Shown one piece after another: positions 1 through 10,532 of a stretch of DNA of 64,000 nucleotides. Source of the DNA: Daphnia carinata (Eukaryota; Arthropoda; Branchiopoda; Diplostraca; Daphniidae); NCBI RefSeq assembly GCF_022539665.2, contig NC_081338.1, positions 4,463,679 to 4,527,678 on the forward strand, in the 5' to 3' direction. Position 1 is the stretch's first letter, and the number at the start of each line of letters is the position of its first letter. Position numbers and translations under genes: made by a program. The notes under the pieces are model-generated. The model saw nothing but the letters and a program-made list of their open reading frames with translations. It did no database searches and was not told the origin of the DNA.

Positions 1-143
1 GAACACGCCATCTTTCACTTGAGGGAAAGATACAGTGGATAGGGCACCTTGACAGAACATGAAACTTTTCAAAGCTGATTCTGAGTAGGGAGTTCCATCA
101 CCAGTATTTCTCGCGGGCCAGGGAAAATTCTCTGAGTAAAACA
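1..143 (-). CDS. Probable further exon of the CAP-Gly gene, cut by the window edge
   Basis: A pyrimidine-rich acceptor ending in tttactcag lies at about 144-155 on the minus strand. It is followed by a frame that stays open to base 1 and contains a GDGTPYSE stretch and then FMFCQGALSTV. The C-x-x-ALxxV pattern resembles the final strand of a CAP-Gly domain. It could complete the CAP-Gly module begun at 814-598 or belong to a second copy. The phase does not match the donor at 598, so an intermediate exon or another donor is needed. Only a fragment can be seen. Confidence 0.35.
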
Positions 144-597
144 AAGTCTTAATGTAACCCAAAGTCCCCCGTTTCTAGTAGAAGTCGTTACCGTTAGCTG
201 TTTTACGCATGCCATTGTCATGTCACTCAAATAACCTCTAGAAAAAAAAGGGTAGGATGGCGATCGCGTCTTATAGAGATTGGGGTTTTTAAAAGTAACA
301 AAAATATTTTAAGAAGGAGACGACGACTCGGAACGACTAGATGGATATTGGGGGCAATAAAAATATTAATAGCACCATGACACACAGTCTAATATGTTTT
401 TTCCAGGACGGAACCTGCATGGCGTTCTACGAGTCACGTTTAGTTAGTGTTTTGTTTTATTGTGGATGAGTAGGCCAAGCCATGATGATTTTCCGGAACG
501 GCACAAACAAACCACGGCCGGGAGCGCTGAAACGGAACAAACGTGTTACAGTTATGACAACAAAAAACGTTGCACAAAAATATATAAATAAACATAC

Positions 598-2031
598 CAT
601 CGGAAATAGCGATGACCCTGGAATGTTCCGTCGCCGCCCAATCCGACTTGGTCGATCTCGATGCCCACTATATCTTCGGTGATGCCGGGCAGTTTCCCAC
701 GATACCAGACGACACCGGTGACGACCAAATGACCGCCATGGAGGGCCTTGACTCGCCCGCCGAGAAACAGGCTAGAAATGGCCGATGGCACATAAGGACC
801 GTTCTCAATGTCTCCTTTTTAAAGGGAGAAAAGAAGAAGCGTTCAACCCTCAGGTGGCACAAAAAAGGAAAACTGGATGAAAACTAACCTGTAAGAGAAG
901 AGCGACGACCAGGCGTGAAATTGTGAGGACGTTGCTCCATATTGGTCAACGAATGTCTTTTGTTCGAGTTGGCAATATCAGTGTTTATAGATAGTGGCAA
1001 AGTTCGGCGTGAGTTTGAGTTACTGACTTCCCCTGCGGAATGGTTCTGTTTCTGCAAATTCGGCATACTTTGGGTTGCTTTTGATGGTAGTAAATCTATA
1101 AAAGAATTTCAAATGTATGTTAGCATGTCTATGATGTTTTGACGACACAGAACTACAGAAATGATTAACAACCGTGAAAAGAGACACTTTGCTTGAATTT
1201 GGACCGTAAATTTTTGTACGGAGTGCTGCTCGTGAAGAATTTTGGTTCTGTGCGTTCTTGGTAGTTGAGTGAGAGACATGAGTCCAATTCAGATAAATCA
1301 CGTTCAGAGTGAGTCAATGTGGCCCAGCTACCGCTGTGAGAATGAAAAATTTGACTTTGCTGGGGCATGTCTTTCATATCCTCCAGATCTTCCTCATTAT
1401 CATTAAAACCACCAGGATTATCCTCATGGCTGAGAAATCGGACCCTTCCTCCTAGATGCTTTTGATTTTCTTTTAACCAGTGATCGTCACTACTCAGATT
1501 GAATTCACTTTGTGAGAAATCAGGAGCTTGGCTCGTGAGACCAAGATCAGAGAGCAAGAGATTGTCCACCTGATGTTTGCCAATACTATGGTTGCCTACA
1601 TCCAGCCTATTAGTGAATTTTGATTTGTATGTTTTCTTTTGTTGGGGCTGGCGTATGATTGGAGGGGCTACAATTGCCTCTGATGAGATGCATAGAGAAG
1701 CCAAATCACTTCTTTCTACTCTCTGATAGCGCTTTCCATTTGATTTCCCATCAAGATCCAGGCTAAGATCCGAATTCCATCTTCGAGGTAGAAGCTCACA
1801 AGTCTGTGTTTCCGTATCTGTCAAAGTAACACCACAAGGTGTAACTCTCTGTTGAAGAATGTTTTCTTTTTCCATTTTCCTTAAAAGCACGACGAGCTTG
1901 GCCCGAAAGTCGCCTTGAAGGGAATTCAGTTCAAGCACTTGCCGTTTGCATTGGTCTAGTTGGTCACGCAGATGTGCAATCGTCGATCGTAATTGAGTAT
2001 TGACACTAGAATTGGTACATTGTGCCTCCAT
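598..2031 (-). CDS. CAP-Gly domain protein, 5' portion (gene continues past the left edge); possibly CYLD-like
   Basis: I join three exons on the minus strand: 2031-1173, 1095-889 and 814-598, with phases that agree at both junctions. The ATG at 2031 opens a coiled-coil-like N-terminus with Leu/Gln heptads over about residues 1-60. A long Ser/Asn-rich, probably disordered stretch follows. The third exon carries a clear CAP-Gly core: a GGxVxVxxxGVVWYRGKLPG-like strand, then VGIEID and GDGTFQGHRYF. CAP-Gly domains bind EEY/F tails of microtubule proteins, or ubiquitin-pathway partners in CYLD. The LPG variant of the loop and the DGTFxGxRYF end remind me of CYLD deubiquitinase, whose USP domain would lie outside the window; this is inference. 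The junction after 598 is unresolved: the obvious donor leaves two bases (TG), which do not fit the next good acceptor. Confidence 0.6.
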
Positions 2032-2980
2032 TTACAGCTGAAATCATCGTTCGAAAACGCAAACAAAATCAAACAGGAAGAAAGAAACACCAGAAGCAGT
2101 TTTGTTGTTCTTGCCACGTAACTAGGTTGACTTTCGATAAAACCAGAAGAGACTCGAAGGAACTGTCTCAAGTTTACGCAACATAAAACACGAACATAAA
2201 TAATCAAGGCCAACTATAACTAACCGAATGTTTTTTACCCGATTCAGTGGTTGCTGAACCCTTCCGTTTGGGAGCAGCACCGATGGAAGGCGTGTCTTCT
2301 GTCTTAAATTTTTAGTGGGTGATGATGATGGAAACGGGCAAAAGCAATAAATGAAATCGTATAATGGGAAATTGAGAACTTTTAAAGCTGGCGTCCGAGT
2401 AGGACGCAGCACTGCGAAAGACTATTTTTAACTGTGTGGCATAGATGACGTGAATTAAGCACTGTAGACCTGTTTCCTTGACAACGGCAAACGAGGAACC
2501 TTATTTTTGAAACTCTTAGGGATAATTATCCCTTTGATGGCAAGTAGTATACTGCATACTGCCCAGGTAAGGTTTGCAGTGTGCATCGAGTCACGTCAGA
2601 CATCGCTTATTGAATTGCAGTTTGCTACAGTGCACATCCCCAAAGGGAAATGGGAAATGAAGGACAACGTTGTTTTTCCAAACGTTTTCATGTGGATGTG
2701 CGTCTTGTATTTTCGTTACTAGAGATGGTAGTCTAGGCAACAACATGGAAATTACGTACAGTGCATCGCCACATGACCAGCATGATGGAAGATGACGGTA
2801 GGGAGGAACAACGAACTGCTCAACAATGAGACGTCGAACAACGAAGAACGTATACGAAAGAAATAAAATAAAACAAAACTAGACGAGCTGTTTTTCAATA
2901 AAGAAATTAAGGCTGGTAAAAGATCTTTTATCGATTAAATTTTTTAAGTGAGGATCAGGCCTTTTCTTCGTAGTGAGATT
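2032..2980. other. Intergenic region between CAP-Gly gene and small secreted-protein gene
   Basis: No coding frame, RNA gene or repeat family recognised. It should contain the promoter of the CAP-Gly gene and the 3' end of the secreted-protein gene. Open frames here are short and have no recognisable motifs. Confidence 0.5.
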
Positions 2981-3476
2981 TTAATAGCTGCCGCTGCCGT
3001 AGTTTCCGACGGGGTGATCGGTGTACCAGCCGAAAGCGCCGTATCCACCGGTGTAGGCTCCGTAATCGACGTAGTCGTTGCCACCATAACCGCTACCGTT
3101 GGATCGGGCAGAGGATGAAGTTTCCGGCTCTTGAGCTTCACGTTTCCAATCGACAAAATTCAATTGTCAATAACCAATGGAAGAAAAAATCTAAGAAAAT
3201 GCGAATTCAAAGTAAATACCATCGCGGCGGACGCGGTGTGCGGGAAGCTGAAATCCTGGATAAGGAGCGGGTCCATTAAGGAACTCGATGTCCTCAATAG
3301 GGATGGCCAAGAATCGTGGACGGGCAGAGGCAGCAGCCACAACGGCAGCGAAGAAGAGGGTTACCAAAATCTACAAGAACAATTCGGGTTTAGCACAATC
3401 ATTATTATTTTAATTTCCGATAAAGATAACTTAATTCAAAACAAAGAAAATGTAATCTTACCAGCTTGGAAGCCAT
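2981..3476 (-). CDS. Small secreted protein with furin-like site and Gly/Tyr-rich C-terminus
   Basis: Three exons: 3476-3462, 3370-3220 and 3135-2981, total 106 residues with TAA stop. Residues 1-22 (MASKL then LVTLFFAAVVAAASA) are a signal peptide. The middle part holds Pro/Phe-rich sequence ending in RVRRD, a dibasic site that a furin-type protease could cut. The C-terminal ~40 residues are Gly, Tyr, Ser and Asn rich (GYGAFGWYT near the end). This layout fits secreted cuticle-associated, antimicrobial or neuropeptide-like precursors common in crustaceans; I cannot assign a family. A TATA box sits at the expected distance upstream. The third acceptor (aaacgtgaag) lacks a good pyrimidine tract, but it is the only one that keeps the Gly/Tyr frame, because an in-frame stop lies just above it. 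Confidence 0.75.
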
Positions 3477-3561
3477 CGTATTGTTTCGTTAAATCCGGAG
3501 AGGAGCTGTTGATCAAATGAATGAACAAGTTCGTCTGTGACTTTGAGTTGGAAGTCGACAG

Positions 3562-3569
3562 CTTTTATA
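3562..3569 (-). promoter_or_regulatory. TATA box of the small secreted-protein gene
   Basis: TATAAAAG on the minus strand, 86 bp above the ATG at 3476. A start site about 30 bp downstream (near 3535) would give a 5' UTR of roughly 60 nt. A strong TATA is typical of highly expressed small secreted arthropod genes. Confidence 0.6.
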
Positions 3570-4831
3570 CATGGCTGCGAACACCAAAAGCGTTGGGACT
3601 AGCCTCAATTTCACACACAAGTCCCGCTCGGTAAATCATCGATGGTTTAAAAAGAAGGTAGGTATTCGTAGAAGGGCGGAAAAAGAGGCGGTTCCTTGAA
3701 ACAAGTGGCAACGAATCGAGGCCTGATGAGAGCTCGAGGCCAGGCTCCTGCACTTAGGTGTTCGACCCCTAGCAAGTATTAAGGGCAGGATGAGGAAAAA
3801 GTAAACGACTGCGACCACGAACGTGTGCAACAAAACTTTAATTGACGTCTATATAAATATACTTCTCTTGTGGGGTGCACAACCTCCGTTATTTTTCAAT
3901 TCAATGGAGATTTCGTGAGCAGCATCATAATCATTTCTAGCAAGATGATTGCCGAGTTTCAGACCATGCGAATTTTATCTTTTTCTTTGTTTGGTTGGGT
4001 TCACCTGAGGCATCCAGCTTGTTCGTCTGAGCGGAACGGTTTCTTTTTCTTCCGTCTTCAACTCTGTCCGGACACCAAATGTCATCAACATATGATACAG
4101 TTTTTTCGGACAGCGACGGTCATTCATTTGTGGGATTTATTTTCTGAACAATTGTTTTGTTTTCCTTCTTGCTTCTAGACCTACGAAACGAAAAATGGTT
4201 CATGAATCGTGAATCATTTTTGCCATTTCCGGGATGTAAATTATACCTGAATCGCTTAGGAGAGCCTCCTCTCCACCTAAAGAATAACATGACATAATAC
4301 GGGAAGATATCAGTCAAATAACCCTAGTAAACCGCAAATGTCCCAATTGCATTAGCCCCGAAGATAAACAAAGGCGAGGATTGCACTGTTACGATGACAG
4401 CGGAACGCTTAAGTTGGCTTAAAACGCATCGTTTCTGTATGTCTATTAGGATACGGTTAATGTCTTCTTTTGCTAACATTTTTTTACAAAAACACTGACC
4501 CGATTTTTTAAAAGTTAAAGTGTTTCACTTTGAGGGAAAAAGCGAATAAAATGGGACGGGAAGAAAATGTTCAGAGACTGTACAAGAGATTGGCACATGC
4601 ATTGTCGACGATACTGAGAAATAGTTTGGTGATTAAAAATGAAGAAATGCCGTAGATATATGCGATCGAGGTCAAAAGTTCACACATGTGCCGCAAAACA
4701 GATCATTTTCTGCACTTGAACCCATACGCACGTCAAAGGATTAGATATGATAGTAATCTGTTACATTACGAAACAAGAAATTTTAAAAGTCATTCCGTTT
4801 TTAAAACTGCAATAGCGACATTGGGAGCTAT
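3570..4831. other. Intergenic region
   Basis: No gene recognised. A TATA-like motif (tatataaata near 3849) has no convincing coding sequence next to it. A 102-residue open frame at 3870-4178 (+) lacks motifs, splice logic and a plausible composition, so I do not call it. Confidence 0.45.
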
Positions 4832-6787
4832 TTAGGAAGGGGGACTACCGGGAGTGTCAGACGACGGATTTATCCTTGATGGTCGCTGTTCTGTCGTGTT
4901 GACTTCTGGATTTGGAAGTGCGCGGTTATTGAAATTGGGTCTGACCCAGATCTGCCCCGTGTTATTCCCATTAATGTCCCCGTTGTTGTTGTCTTCCTCA
5001 ACACGTTCAGCGGCCAATTCCAGAGGCGCAGGTGCTTGAGGAACTATTCTATCAGCCAGCTGCGGTTGGCCAGGCAACGGTTGTGCGTTATTTACTAAAA
5101 GTGAGAAAATGGCTGAGAGGAACGGGCCATTGCTGACGTTGTTACTACTGTTGCTGTTGTTGACATTGCGAGTCACAGACCAGTCGTTCGTGCTAAGATT
5201 CTCTCGTGAGACATAGGGAGGTGGTGGCTCATCTCGATTACCAGTAGCGTGCCTACCAGCGGCCACTTCCTCGTAGGGTGGTGGCTCGACAGGCCGACCC
5301 ATTAATTGGACGCCATTATTAATGTTATACGTGACTAATAAACTGGTATTGGGTCCGGGGCCGCCTGGATCTCCATAGGAATTCAAAACCAAGCCAGGAG
5401 AACGACTCAGATCAGATCGGAGCAGCCCACGTGTCCAACGATTGTTGGACGTTGCCAAGTACGAGTCAAGGTCACTCCAGACACGCGTGTCGGATCGGTA
5501 TGCGGCGTAGGCGTTGGGGATGGCCGAACGGCGCATGTGGACACGACACACGGTAATAACTGTGAAGGTAACGATGAGAACGAACGCCACAGCACAACCT
5601 GCCAATCAAAATAATGTTTTGAATAGGTTGAACTAGTCGAGAGTCTAAACAAGATGATGGTTACGAAGGCCATACCTATGATCGTATACATTGTAGACTG
5701 AAGAAAACCAATTTCGTGGAACTGATGGTGCGTTTGAAGAGGAAAATCTGGTGCAAGGAAATTGAGCAGCTTGCCACAACAAGGGATTTCGTAGGTTGCC
5801 GTACAATTTGCATCATAGTACTTGTCGCAGCAGACTTTCTTCGATATACATCTACCATCGTCACAGTGCAATTTACCGTCACAAGGAGATTCGCCTGAAG
5901 ATCACGTGTTTAATTGAAATATATTCCTTTCACTTATTCATTCATGTCTGATTTGAAATTACCACAAATTTCTTTGGATTCATCTGCTCCATCACCGCAA
6001 TCTGGAGTGCCATCGCATTTGTAACGTTGAGGTATGCAAGACTTGGAAGAACACATGAACATGTTATCACCACAAGTTCCTTTTCCTAAGATTGGATCCA
6101 TAAAAGTAAAGTAGATGTGTATGCCAAGGCATTATGACTCCATCTTACTTGGTAAAATACTAATATCAACTGAATGTTGTAGTTGTGTTAATTTTTCACC
6201 ACGGGCAATACAACGATACATTCCACTATCAGACTCCTGTAATTTAGTTATTGTTAGGTGAAGGGTGTTTATAGCTCCAGGCTTATTGAAGATATTGTGC
6301 ATTCTAAAAAACAATGAAACATATAACTGTATATATATATATATGTAAAAATGCCACAAGTTTCGTAAATCTTTATACCGATTTGTACTGTGCTGAGGGA
6401 GATGCCATTCTAGCTGAAACTTAACAAAGGGTCCAGATTCTTTGACTACTTGGCAGGTGAGGTTGAGTGTCTCGTCCACTCTCTTGACAAGTGCAAACCC
6501 TGTGAGAGGAGCTTCTGGCAATATTTCTAAGCGATGTTTGACATGTACAAGTTCATGATCTTCTGAATGATGCTCCTCTTCAACATAGGATGAAGAAGGT
6601 TCAGCTTCACTCATGATTCCTCCAGCACAGACTGAGGAGGAAAAAATATCTGTACAGTAAAAGAATGCTTAAGAGTATCTCCATTATCACCATTGTCTTT
6701 CAACCTACCTAGCCAATGGAGCAGAACCAAAGAAAACGTAAAAACGAAAACAGATTTTGAGTCTTTCGAAAATTCATGGCTAGCCAT
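4832..6787 (-). CDS. Single-pass receptor: Ig domain, two LDL-receptor class A modules, PPxY cytoplasmic tail
   Basis: Six exons with matching phases: 6787-6709, 6631-6379, 6303-6149, 6085-5963, 5894-5676, 5598-4832; 531 residues. Residues 1-27 are a signal peptide. An immunoglobulin fold spans about 60-160 (LNLTC, then a Trp in EWHLP, then DSGMYRC). A standard LDL-receptor class A module covers about 165-203 with the calcium cluster [15 protein letters not shown] second, degenerate Cys-rich module follows (CDDGRC ... [11 protein letters not shown]) with an extra CC pair. The membrane helix is about 269-294, then HMRR. The ~240-residue cytoplasmic tail has two WW-ligand motifs, PPPY at about 382-385 and PPPPY at about 401-405, which in LDLRAD3-type receptors recruit Nedd4-family E3 ligases. 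Overall order resembles LDLRAD3 with an added Ig domain; orthology is inference. The start was chosen at the upstream of two ATGs. Confidence 0.85.
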
Positions 6788-7351
6788 GAAAGTATCTGCT
6801 TCCTTTTCTGTCGCAGCACTAAGTAAATAGCAAAGATATTGCAGTACGTGAAGAACAACAATAAATCAACAATTATGAGCGGAATGCTGCAGCCCCAGCA
6901 GACAAACTATTCAATGACCGTTCTCCGTCATCTAGCGGCCAGGTTTCAATATGCGTTTCTCAAAGCTTAAAAATTGCCTACTGTCAAGATGAGCCTACCG
7001 ACATATAGTTTAACAAGATAATAATAGCATAACAACATTAAGCAAGACTTTAAAAAGGCAATTTTTACGATTTCTGAAGTAGTAAACGTGTTCTACGTTA
7101 ACCAATATGGCTGATATAACTAAAGTCAACAATCATTGCCAACATACAATGCATACTACCTCGTTGACTTTATTTGACAAGAGTGTCAGTGGCATAAACG
7201 ATTTCCCGGATAACATCCAGTGAAAACGGAAGCCACGATGTGATACCTCAACCAACCACTTCCAGTTGCGACGGGCTGGAAAAGCTGTTTCTTTTTTACG
7301 AACAGTTCAGAGTAATATGTTCTTTAGTGCACACTTTGATGTCGACCAGTA
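6788..7351. promoter_or_regulatory. Divergent promoter region between LDLa/Ig receptor and sushi protein
   Basis: The two neighbouring membrane-protein genes start 564 bp apart and point away from each other, so this stretch must hold both 5' UTRs and core promoters. No TATA box at a standard distance was seen. The sequence around 6780-6790 is a near-palindrome (ttcatggctagccatgaa) covering the receptor's start codon. Confidence 0.5.
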
Positions 7352-9333
7352 ATGATGTTGTATTTAGTAAAATTAGTTTACATTGTGTCAACAATGGTTG
7401 AAATGAACTGTCAAACATTCACCACAAAGGATGTTAGGATCAATATTCCTGTTACGAACGAGATTAGCATACGCGATCCATTTGCAGCATCGGATACGCC
7501 AATGGAAGAACCTAGTACGAAGCAACAGTTACGCTATTTTTAAAAAATCAGAAAACTACCTTTTCTGTTTTTTACTTTTATAAGTACTAAAAGTAATTGA
7601 TGCCTTACGTTTGTTTTTACGTTAGAAATGTACTGCGATTTGCCAAGCCCAATCCCGAACGGCTGGATCGATATTACGGACAATCTTCCTTTAAAAATGT
7701 CAACGGTAGGCCGATCAATCATTTATCGTTGCAACACAAACGCGAGGCTGATTGGTGCTTCCTCTGCCACTTGCGAAAAAGGCGGAAATTGGAGTAAAAA
7801 TCCACCGGAATGTTTATGTTAGTTCCACTGGATCACACTCGTGGAAAACGAATGGCAAGTAACCTTTTTTCTTTCATGAACATTTAAGCACCTTGCATCG
7901 TACCCGTGGTGGAACATGGCGTCGTGCGAAACGAGTCGTCTGGATCGACGTTATTTCACGGAGGGAAGTTAACCATCGATTGCATTGATTCCTACCAGCC
8001 GGTTCATGGACAGATCACCTCCACTTGCAACAACGGAACGTGGAACGTTATCCCTCGATGCGAACCAGGTAATAATAACACGGAGACTGTCGGTTTCTCC
8101 GAATTAATTAACTTTAGTATGATAATGAAGTTCAGAATCTTAAAAGATAAGATTCATTGATGAAAATTTACGAATTCCATTCTATAAATATCGCATGTTG
8201 GACCACATGATTACAGCCCCTAGAGGAAATTGTGACAGGCCGGAAATACCGAACGGAATGTTCGTTCAAATTGATGGAAGGAACGTAACCCATAACCAAA
8301 CCTACGTCCCTGGAACTGAAATCTTTTATAAATGTGCTGATCCTAATAGACGACTAATCGATAACTCAGATTCAGAAGTGACGCATTCACGTCTTGTCTG
8401 CGATACGGCAACACGAAGCTGGAAAGGAACTCTGTTAACATGCGGTTAGTCTTTATCGTTAATTTACGTTAAGATACCATCTAAATATATAGCATATACC
8501 AGTATCAAATGCGGCTAATTAATTTTGGATTTTGTACAGAGGCAACGTGTGGATCCTTAATTCCCCTCATCCGGCTTAAGCTGTTAGCTGCTGATGCACC
8601 GGAATTACGTAACATCAAGTTAGACGGACCGGATTTAGTCGGAGAACGCTACAAAGTTGGGACCAACGCATCAGTATATTGCAAACCAGCAGAAAATGTT
8701 GTTCACCCGACGGCCACTGCGAATAATGGCCTGGTGGTTTGCCAATCTAACGGGACGTGGGGAGGAAGTTTTCCTATTTGTGGTAAGTTGCCATTAAAAT
8801 TGCATGTTGCGAACTCGCTAGAAGACTTATTGCAAATTACCGCATAGCCACAAGGTAAATCATCGTAACCACTAATTTTCTTTGGTCTTACTTACAGTTC
8901 GATCGGTAGGAGGTCGCTTGAAGTTATTGACATTTTATATCATCTTGACTTCGTCTGCCATTGGTTTGATATTCTTTTTGATGTTGGTCTGGATTTACAA
9001 CAAGTAAAACCCCTAAATCGATCTGAACAATGAAAATTCCGACTATAGCTTTTTTTCCCCATTTCATTTTGAAGATGCGGACATCACAAAACTTCTCCCG
9101 ACGTTGGTAACGACAACAGCAATAATGAAAACAGCAACGATGCACAAGGAATGCGGGCTGAACTACTGCGCCAAATCGGACGACAAAGTTTCTATTCTTT
9201 GGACGAAACTCCCGATGGTGGCCATCACGGATACGCCACGATTCACAGACCAGGAACACTTAGGAGACAGTCAGCCTTGATTGTTCACTACGGTAAAAAC
9301 AGGACTACCAGTCAATATGGCAAACTGGGTTAG
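7352..9333 (+). CDS. Type I membrane protein with four sushi (CCP) domains
   Basis: Seven exons: 7352-7514, 7626-7817, 7889-8068, 8217-8444, 8540-8782, 8898-9003, 9075-9333; 456 residues, TAG stop. Exons 2-5 each encode one complement-control (sushi) module with the four expected cysteines and the Trp or equivalent before the last Cys, at about residues 56-118, 119-178, 183-254 and 257-335. All are phase 1-1 exons, the classic arrangement for shuffled CCP modules. Exon 6 encodes a membrane helix (about 345-368, rich in Ile/Leu/Phe, ending VWIYNK). Exon 7 encodes an ~86-residue cytoplasmic tail with Asn/Ser-rich and Arg-rich parts. Sushi receptors act in adhesion, complement-like recognition or synaptic organisation; I do not recognise the specific gene. 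Exon 1 is the weakest part: its signal peptide is short and the donor (CTA|GTACGA) is poor. Confidence 0.8.
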
Positions 9334-9676
9334 TAATTTTTTTCATTTTGCCATTATCGTTCTACGTTGTAATCTAATCAACCTGAACTAAAAACATGTT
9401 AAACAAGCATGAATGCTACTTGTAAAGTAAGTTGCCGAAGAAAAAAAAGAAAGAAGAAAGAACACGCACGCAGCACAGACGTTTCAATCTAATTTGTGGA
9501 GTATCTATTTTACAACGCTAAAGTACGATGTGGCAAATTTCAGGTGCACAGGCTACAAAATACATTTTGTGCTTGCAAAACATATATACCCTTTCCATCG
9601 TGCCTTTGATAATTGGCCTGTAAAAAGAGACGGTTTCTATTCCTGGTTGCACAAACGACGTCGTATGACGTCATTG

Positions 9677-9833
9677 AATAAAACTAATCATTATAAAAGA
9701 TTCGTCGGGTGATTGAGGCATCCGTGCAGTTAGTTATTTGTGGGCGTGCTTCTAGACTTTCTATAGTTAAACAATTCTTTTGAAAGAGAAAAGGAGCCTC
9801 TATCTATGAAAAATTAGGTTCAAACACAATAAA
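9677..9833 (+). terminator. Candidate polyadenylation signals of the sushi-domain gene
   Basis: Two AATAAA hexamers lie downstream of the stop at 9333, at 9677-9682 and 9828-9833. Either could set the 3' end and give a UTR of roughly 360 or 510 nt. Confidence 0.45.
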
Positions 9834-10532
9834 AGAATGGAAGGAAATGGACCCAATCAAGGCAACAAAGGGAGTCCTATTCAATACAATAAGGCTCTAT
9901 ATTTAATAGATGAGAACGCATTTCAGCAGTGGGAATCAAACGACCCCTGCCCATAACAAAAGAGAGTTCGAGATAAATCCGGAGTATAGCGATTTTACCC
10001 AGTACCCAGCTAACCCTCTCAAATATTTGGAAAACAAATAAAATAGATCGATAACTTGAGTGAAATGGCAAACAATGGAGCGCACAGGATAAAAGACTTT
10101 ACGTTCCTTTAAATAAGAAAGATAAATCCTAAACTGTAAAAACAAAGTGCTGATTTCAGTTTGTGCGTAAACAGGTCTATCAAGAGTGTGCAGGGAATCC
10201 GAAAAGCTGGGAGCACGCTTAGGGAAGATTCATAGCTTAAGAGAACGGCGGAAAACACGGGAATCTAATACCTATTAAATTAGCCAACTTTATGGTTAAC
10301 TTCATTGATAAATTTTTTTGGCATCTTTAGCTCCATACGGTTTGGCTAGCGAGTATTCGACTCGTTATCAAATTGATCCCTTCTGTCATTGCATTTAACA
10401 ACAAGCTTCCTATCGGTTGTTATTGCTGGAGTACACGTAGTCTAATTTCATGTCCCAATATCTCGTTCAGGAATATCGTTTTTGGAATCGATAAGAGTAT
10501 GTTGCTATAAAGATATACCTGTCCGTACAATT
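9834..10532. other. Intergenic region between convergent sushi and SLC26 genes
   Basis: Holds the 3' ends of two convergent genes. No further gene or repeat recognised. Confidence 0.45.

Noticed and set aside
3870..4178. 102-codon plus-strand frame near a TATA-like motif
   Set aside because: Phe/Ser/Ile-rich composition typical of AT-rich noncoding DNA, with no domain and no splice logic.
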